A stretch of DNA of 10,130 bases from Bacteroidota bacterium (GTDB lineage Bacteria > Bacteroidota > Bacteroidia > Flavobacteriales > Flavobacteriaceae), in the NCBI GenBank assembly GCA_015767395.1, contig JADWMI010000068.1, positions 1-10,130 of the forward strand, read 5' to 3'. Position numbers and translations under genes: made by a program. A model generated the notes under the pieces. The model was not told the origin of the DNA. It saw only the letters and a program-made list of their open reading frames with translations, and made no database searches. Shown in pieces: positions 6,669 through 10,130 of this stretch (the first letter of the stretch is position 1; each line of letters starts with the position of its first letter).

Positions 6669-7763
6669 ATGTCTTTACTAATATTCTACGCTGTAGTATC
6701 CATTTTTTTCTCGTTTCTATGTTCCATTTTAGAAGCTGTTTTACTTAGTATTCCTTCAACGTTTATTACCATAAAGAAACAAGAAGGGAAAAAATTTGCT
6801 ACAACTCTTGAGCGTTTAAAAAAAGATGTTGATAAACCGTTAATTGCAATTTTAACTCTGAATACAATTGCACATACTGTAGGTGCAATTTTAGTTGGTG
6901 TACAAGCTGAAAATTTAGATTTTAAAATAAATATTTTAGGGGTTAATACCGTTGGAATCGTTTCAGCTATAATGACTTTTTTAATTTTAGTAGTTTCTGA
7001 AATTATTCCAAAAACCATTGGCGCAACGTATTGGAAACAATTGGCAAATTTCACATCTAAAGCATTGGTCATATTAATATTCCCTTTAAAATGGACAGGT
7101 ATTTTATGGTTGCTGCAATTAACAACAAAACTAGTTGGTGGTAAAAGTGCGCATGGCTCTATTTTAAGTAGGGAAGATTTTCATGCAATGACAGATTTAG
7201 CACAAGAAGAAGGTGTTTTTGAGAAAAATGAAAGTGCCATTATCAAAAATTTACTAACTTTTAAAGAAGTTCAAGCCAAAGATATTATGACACCAAGAAC
7301 GGTTATGGTTACAGCTTCTGAAAACACTTCCATTAAAACCTTTTTTAACGAACATCCAAAACTACATTTTTCAAGAATTCCTATTTACAAAGAGAATTCA
7401 GACAATATTACAGGCGTAATTTTAAAAAATGAAATGATGGAAGAAATTATTAAAGGAAAAGGAGATCAATTACTTTCAACTATCAAGCGGGAAATACTAG
7501 TAACCAACCGTAATTTACCAATTCCAGATTTATTTGAAAAGTTTATTTCACAACGTGAACATATTGCTTTGGTTGTTGATGAATATGGTGCAACAAGTGG
7601 ATTGGTAACTATGGAAGATGTTATAGAAACATTATTAGGGTTAGAAATTATGGATGAAAGCGACAACGTCGCTGATTTACAGCTATTGGCTCGCAAAAAC
7701 TGGGAAACACGCGCACAAAAGATTGGCTTAATTAAGGATAAAAATGATAAACCTGAAAGTTAA
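6669..7763 (+). CDS. CNNM/CorB-type membrane protein: DUF21 plus CBS pair
   Basis: 364-residue inner-membrane protein of the CNNM/CorB group, often annotated as hemolysin; members are linked to Mg2+/Co2+ efflux or transport control. The N-terminal DUF21 region has about four hydrophobic segments (near 1-27, 58-80, 87-115 and 130-155) and keeps the family hallmarks CSILEAVLLS in the first helix and SEIIPKTIGA after the third. A CBS pair follows, from DIMTPR at 205 to about 335, including VVDEYGATSGLVTMEDVIE with D304; such CBS pairs commonly bind adenine nucleotides. The chain ends soon after the second CBS and lacks the C-terminal CorC_HlyC (transporter-associated) domain found in longer relatives, which is a normal shorter architecture in the family. 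No ribosome-binding site is visible at the ATG. It converges with hflX, with 24 bases between the stops. Confidence 0.92.
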   Translation: MSLLIFYAVVSIFFSFLCSILEAVLLSIPSTFITIKKQEGKKFATTLERLKKDVDKPLIAILTLNTIAHTVGAILVGVQAENLDFKINILGVNTVGIVSAIMTFLILVVSEIIPKTIGATYWKQLANFTSKALVILIFPLKWTGILWLLQLTTKLVGGKSAHGSILSREDFHAMTDLAQEEGVFEKNESAIIKNLLTFKEVQAKDIMTPRTVMVTASENTSIKTFFNEHPKLHFSRIPIYKENSDNITGVILKNEMMEEIIKGKGDQLLSTIKREILVTNRNLPIPDLFEKFISQREHIALVVDEYGATSGLVTMEDVIETLLGLEIMDESDNVADLQLLARKNWETRAQKIGLIKDKNDKPES

Positions 7764-7787
7764 AATATTTTCACAAGTTTAAAAAAG

Positions 7788-9002
7788 TTATTCTTTTTCC
7801 TCCGTATATTCATCATATAAAAAGTTGTTATATGGAAAACGTGCAATGTGTATTTTTTTCACTTCTTCAAAAACCTTATCTTTAAATTCATCAAGATTTT
7901 CTTTATTCAACGCTGAAATAAACAAACAATTATTATCTAGTTTATTCATCCAGGTTTTTTGCCAATCAGCCAAAGTGTAATGAACTTTTGTTTTTTCAGT
8001 TACTAAATCATCATCATCAATAGTTTCATGTTCGTAAGCATCAATTTTATTAAAAACCATCAATGTTGGCTTATCTGCACTTTTAATTTCGGCTAAAATT
8101 TTGTTTACAGAATCTATGTGATCTTGAAAATTTGAATGAGAAATATCAACCACGTGCAATAACAAATCTGCTTCACGAACCTCATCTAAAGTAGATTTAA
8201 ACGATTCAACCAACTGCGTTGGTAATTTTCTAATAAATCCAACAGTGTCTGTTAATAAAAAAGGAATGTTTTTAATTACGACTTTTCTAACAGTGGTATC
8301 AAGCGTAGCAAATAATTTGTTTTCAGCAAAAACATCGCTCTTACTTACAACATTCATTAAGGTAGATTTCCCAACATTTGTATAACCAACCAAAGCAACT
8401 CGCACCATTTTACCACGGTTTTTACGTTGCACCGCCATTTGTTTGTCTATGGCCTTTAATTTTGACTTAAGCAACACAATCTTATCCCTAATAATACGTC
8501 TGTCTGTTTCAATCTCTGTTTCCCCAGGTCCTCTTAGACCGATCCCCCCTTTTTGGCGCTCTAAATGCGTCCAAAGTCTGGTTAATCGAGGTAATAAATA
8601 TTGGCATTGTGCCAATTCAACCTGGGTTCTGGCATAGCTTGTTTGCGCTCTTTTCGCAAAAATATCCAAAATTAAATTGGTTCTATCAAGGACTTTACAA
8701 TCCAATACTTTTTCAATATTACGTAATTGAGAAGAAGAAAGTTCATCATCAAAAATTGCTGTTTCAATTTTGTGAACATCCATATAGGCTCTAACCTCTT
8801 CCAACTTACCAGTACCAATAAAAGTTTTAGGATGCGGCATTTCCAACTTCTGTGTAAATCGCTTCACTGTAACTCCGCCAGCTGTCAAAGTTAAAAACTC
8901 CAATTCATCTAAATATTCATTAGACTGTTCTTCGTTTTGGTGCTGAGTCACAACACCTATTAAAACAGCTTCTTCAGATGTTACTTTTCTTTCTTCAATC
9001 AT
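7788..9002 (-). CDS. hflX: GTPase HflX
   Basis: 404-residue HflX, a ribosome-associated GTPase of the Obg-HflX superfamily that in well-studied bacteria splits stalled or stress-inactivated 70S ribosomes. The N-terminal HflX domain contains the glycine-rich PKTFIGTGKLEEV segment. A helical linker carries the diagnostic GGIGLRGPGETEIETDRR. The G domain has G1 GYTNVGKST at 206-214, G3 DTVGF at 252-256, G4 NKID at 318-321 and a G5-like SAL near 365. Length is close to that of typical HflX proteins. The start at 9000-9002 gives the usual acidic N-terminus and lies about 70 bases downstream of a good promoter. No hfq or miaA gene is adjacent, unlike in E. coli. There is no visible terminator in the 24 bases shared with the convergent gene. 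Confidence 0.96.
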   Translation of the reverse strand: MIEERKVTSEEAVLIGVVTQHQNEEQSNEYLDELEFLTLTAGGVTVKRFTQKLEMPHPKTFIGTGKLEEVRAYMDVHKIETAIFDDELSSSQLRNIEKVLDCKVLDRTNLILDIFAKRAQTSYARTQVELAQCQYLLPRLTRLWTHLERQKGGIGLRGPGETEIETDRRIIRDKIVLLKSKLKAIDKQMAVQRKNRGKMVRVALVGYTNVGKSTLMNVVSKSDVFAENKLFATLDTTVRKVVIKNIPFLLTDTVGFIRKLPTQLVESFKSTLDEVREADLLLHVVDISHSNFQDHIDSVNKILAEIKSADKPTLMVFNKIDAYEHETIDDDDLVTEKTKVHYTLADWQKTWMNKLDNNCLFISALNKENLDEFKDKVFEEVKKIHIARFPYNNFLYDEYTEEKE

Positions 9003-9078
9003 ATTGCAAATAGCTTTTCCTACTTTTATTTTAATTACAAAAAGAAAAAAACGCTTTGGTTTCCTTCAATAATTTCCA

Positions 9079-9105
9079 CAAAGATACAAATACAATGCTT
9101 AACAA
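9079..9105 (-). promoter_or_regulatory. Probable hflX promoter (Bacteroidota -33/-7 type)
   Basis: On the minus strand TATCTTTG (complement of 9079-9086) matches TAnnTTTG exactly. A TTG (complement of 9103-9105) lies 16 bases upstream, slightly short of the usual spacing. The predicted 5' leader of about 70 bases holds a pyrimidine-rich run but no obvious hairpin or riboswitch. Confidence 0.55.
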
Positions 9106-9244
9106 TAATTTTGCTATTTCTCATATTTTAACACTCAAGGCATTAATAGTAAATCTGATTCGATTGCTTTTTATACCCTTTATTTAAAAATAGCATCAAG
9201 CCATATTTAAACAATATCTTACTCTTTATGTATAAAAAAAATTA

Positions 9245-9288
9245 ATCATAAAAAAACCCAAACCTATTTAGTTTGAGTTTTTTATGAT
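9245..9288 (-). terminator. Intrinsic terminator of the small secreted protein gene
   Basis: An inverted repeat of about 18 bp centred on TAAATAG: ATCATAAAAAACTCAAAC pairs with GTTTGGGTTTTTTTATGAT with one bulge and one T-G wobble when read leftwards. It begins 13 bases past the stop of the minus-strand gene and is followed by a long T run (A run at 9233-9240 on the plus strand). The wobble pairs only in the minus-strand transcript; the plus-strand version has a C-A mismatch, which supports the leftward direction. Confidence 0.8.
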
Positions 9289-9301
9289 TTTAATACTGTT
9301 T

Positions 9302-9634
9302 TCATCCTGCAATTATTTTTAATGGAACCGTGTAAATTTTATCTCTTTCTCCAGGCGTGTTAAATTTTTTATAATTTAAATTTTTTCGGATATAATTTAC
9401 AATTTTTTTGTCCTTACAGCCTGCACATAAAACAACAATTTCTCCTTCTGAGTTAAATGTAAATTTTAATACAACATTCATGTCATTCTCAACTGCGAAC
9501 GTTGGTGATTGTAATAGTTTTACAATTTCATTTCTAATTTCTTTTGATGGACTCTCTGGTTTATCTGTATTAATTGCAAATAAACTTGCGGTTCCAATTA
9601 CGAAGGCCAATGCCAATAGTTTAAATTTTCTCAT
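9302..9634 (-). CDS. Small secreted protein, TonB-C-like domain, CxxC motif
   Basis: 110-residue exported protein. The signal peptide covers about residues 1-20 (MRKFK, then LLALAFVIGTASLFA). The mature part of about 90 residues has the pattern EIRNEIVKLLQSPTF, VVLKFTFNSEGEIVVL, IVNYIRKNLNYKKF, YTVPLKI. That helix-strand-strand-helix-strand order resembles the C-terminal domain of TonB and related short flavobacterial proteins; this is pattern recognition, not a search. It lacks the membrane-anchored Pro-rich arm of a real TonB, so it is unlikely to energise receptors itself. The mature protein has just two cysteines, C70 and C73, in LCAGCKDK, which could form a disulfide or bind metal. It is a single-gene unit with its own -7 box and terminator. 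Its function is not known to me. Confidence 0.82.
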   Translation of the reverse strand: MRKFKLLALAFVIGTASLFAINTDKPESPSKEIRNEIVKLLQSPTFAVENDMNVVLKFTFNSEGEIVVLCAGCKDKKIVNYIRKNLNYKKFNTPGERDKIYTVPLKIIAG

Positions 9635-9674
9635 AATAAATAGGTTTTTGGTTCAACATTTTTGTTTGTTATCT

Positions 9675-9682
9675 CAAAGTTA
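9675..9682 (-). promoter_or_regulatory. Probable -7 box for the small secreted protein gene
   Basis: Read leftwards, TAACTTTG matches the Bacteroidota -7 consensus TAnnTTTG exactly and lies 40 bases before the start codon, giving a leader of roughly 30-35 bases. No good TTG-type -33 element sits at the usual distance, so strength is uncertain. Confidence 0.5.
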
Positions 9683-10091
9683 TATTTAAAGGCTCTTGAA
9701 AACGCTTTAAATCAACCGATTAACAAATGTTTAACCAAGAATACTCCCTATTTTATACCATAATTTATCATCTATATTTGTTAAACAAACTTAACTAACT
9801 GATTTCCTTTTTATTACACAATTAATAAATGGTTTAATCATCCCTTAGAGCATTTATTTATTAACTTAATTTATGTTAAAATGATTTTTTAGCATAAATT
9901 ATTAGAACTTCAAATAGGTGTTTTTTTTAAAATAATTTTCATTCTTTTTATCTTGAAATAAATATAATGCTTCGGCAGCCCTTTTTATAGTTGAGTTTAA
10001 AAAAGCACTAAAAAAATATGCTTAAAATTATAGGTGCTTTAATTTAAAATGGTATTTGTTAGAATAATTTTATGCCACATTTATATTCAAA
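9683..10091. other. Long non-coding AT-rich stretch at the right edge
   Basis: No convincing protein gene lies here on either strand; the only small frames (for example 23 codons from ATG 9727) lack coding character. It contains one exact TAnnTTTG match pointing right (TATATTTG, 9773-9780), a 6-1-6 palindrome TTTGTTAAACAAA at 9777-9789, and an imperfect inverted repeat at 9996-10048. With the strong terminator at 10092-10124, an untranslated RNA cannot be excluded, but such short AT-rich matches are frequent by chance. Confidence 0.55.
9996..10048. repeat. Imperfect inverted repeat
   Basis: AAAGCAC (10002-10008) pairs with GTGCTTT (10034-10040), extended outwards by TTTAA and TTTAAA arms with small gaps and closed by a 25-base AT-rich loop. 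Its role is unknown; no clean T run follows on either side. Confidence 0.35.
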
Positions 10092-10124
10092 AAAAAAGCT
10101 CAAATTTTAAATTTGAGCTTTTTT
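10092..10124. terminator. Symmetrical (bidirectional) intrinsic terminator
   Basis: An A run, then GCTCAAATTT, a central T, AAATTTGAGC and a T run: a perfect 10-1-10 palindrome framed by AAAAAA and TTTTTT, so it can terminate transcription from either side. The gene it serves is not obvious. On the left the nearest gene points away, so it probably ends a leftward transcript from a gene beyond the window or an untranslated RNA from the left. Confidence 0.8.
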
Positions 10125-10130
10125 CTGAAT

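Noticed and set aside
6527..6748. 73-codon plus-strand frame before the CNNM-type gene
   Set aside because: It covers AT-rich non-coding sequence and the possible terminator and overlaps the well-supported CNNM-type start in another frame; its composition (Ile, Leu, Phe, Asn) looks like translated AT-rich spacer.
8443..8794. Two plus-strand frames opposite hflX
   Set aside because: They are antisense to the diagnostic HflX GPGE segment and the N-terminal domain; no ribosome-binding or domain signal.
9408..9689. 93-codon plus-strand frame opposite the small secreted protein
   Set aside because: The minus-strand gene has a signal peptide, promoter box and terminator; the plus-strand frame has none.
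9727..9798. 23-codon frame from ATG 9727
   Set aside because: It is short, without coding character, and overlaps a palindrome in non-coding DNA.

Overview
The window is AT-rich chromosomal DNA that looks like a member of the Bacteroidota, most likely a flavobacterium. Three things point there. Two genes have exact Bacteroidota-type -7 boxes (TAnnTTTG) upstream. Start codons lack clear Shine-Dalgarno sequences. The gene set also fits: a DUF4292 lipoprotein beside an EnvC-type protein, a fused OppD-OppF-type ATPase, and a small TonB-C-like secreted protein. No rRNA, tRNA, CRISPR array, transposase or phage gene was seen.

Layout. Positions 1-1492 (minus) hold the first 497 codons of a Uup-like ABC-F ATPase, which runs off the left edge. 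Positions 1493-1812 are non-coding and contain a pair of inverted palindromic repeats (1617-1751) that looks like a small non-autonomous mobile element. A plus-strand cluster of four closely spaced genes follows: a fused peptide-type ABC ATPase (1813-3486), a secreted TPR protein (3516-4508), a DUF4292 lipoprotein (4509-5285) and an EnvC-type murein hydrolase activator (5285-6505). A possible weak terminator comes next, then a CNNM/CorB-type membrane protein with CBS domains (6669-7763). It converges on hflX (7788-9002, minus). Positions 9003-9301 carry the hflX promoter and the terminator of the next gene. A small secreted protein (9302-9634, minus) has its own promoter and terminator. The last ~500 bases (9635-10130) have no convincing gene and end in a strong symmetrical terminator.

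How the genes fit together. The last three genes of the plus-strand cluster are translationally tight: a stop directly abutting an ATG, then a 1-base overlap. All three products carry export signals, so they probably work in envelope maintenance (outer-membrane lipoprotein handling and septal or cell-wall hydrolysis). The ABC ATPase lies 29 bases upstream with no visible terminator and may be co-transcribed, but no permease or substrate-binding gene accompanies it. HflX and the ABC-F protein are both ribosome-associated NTPases but lie far apart in separate transcription units.

I see no clearly new multi-gene system. The points most worth following are the MITE-like repeat, the LolB-like pattern of the DUF4292 lipoprotein within the TPR-lipoprotein-EnvC block, the loss of all zinc ligands in the EnvC LytM domain, and the CxxC motif in the small secreted protein.
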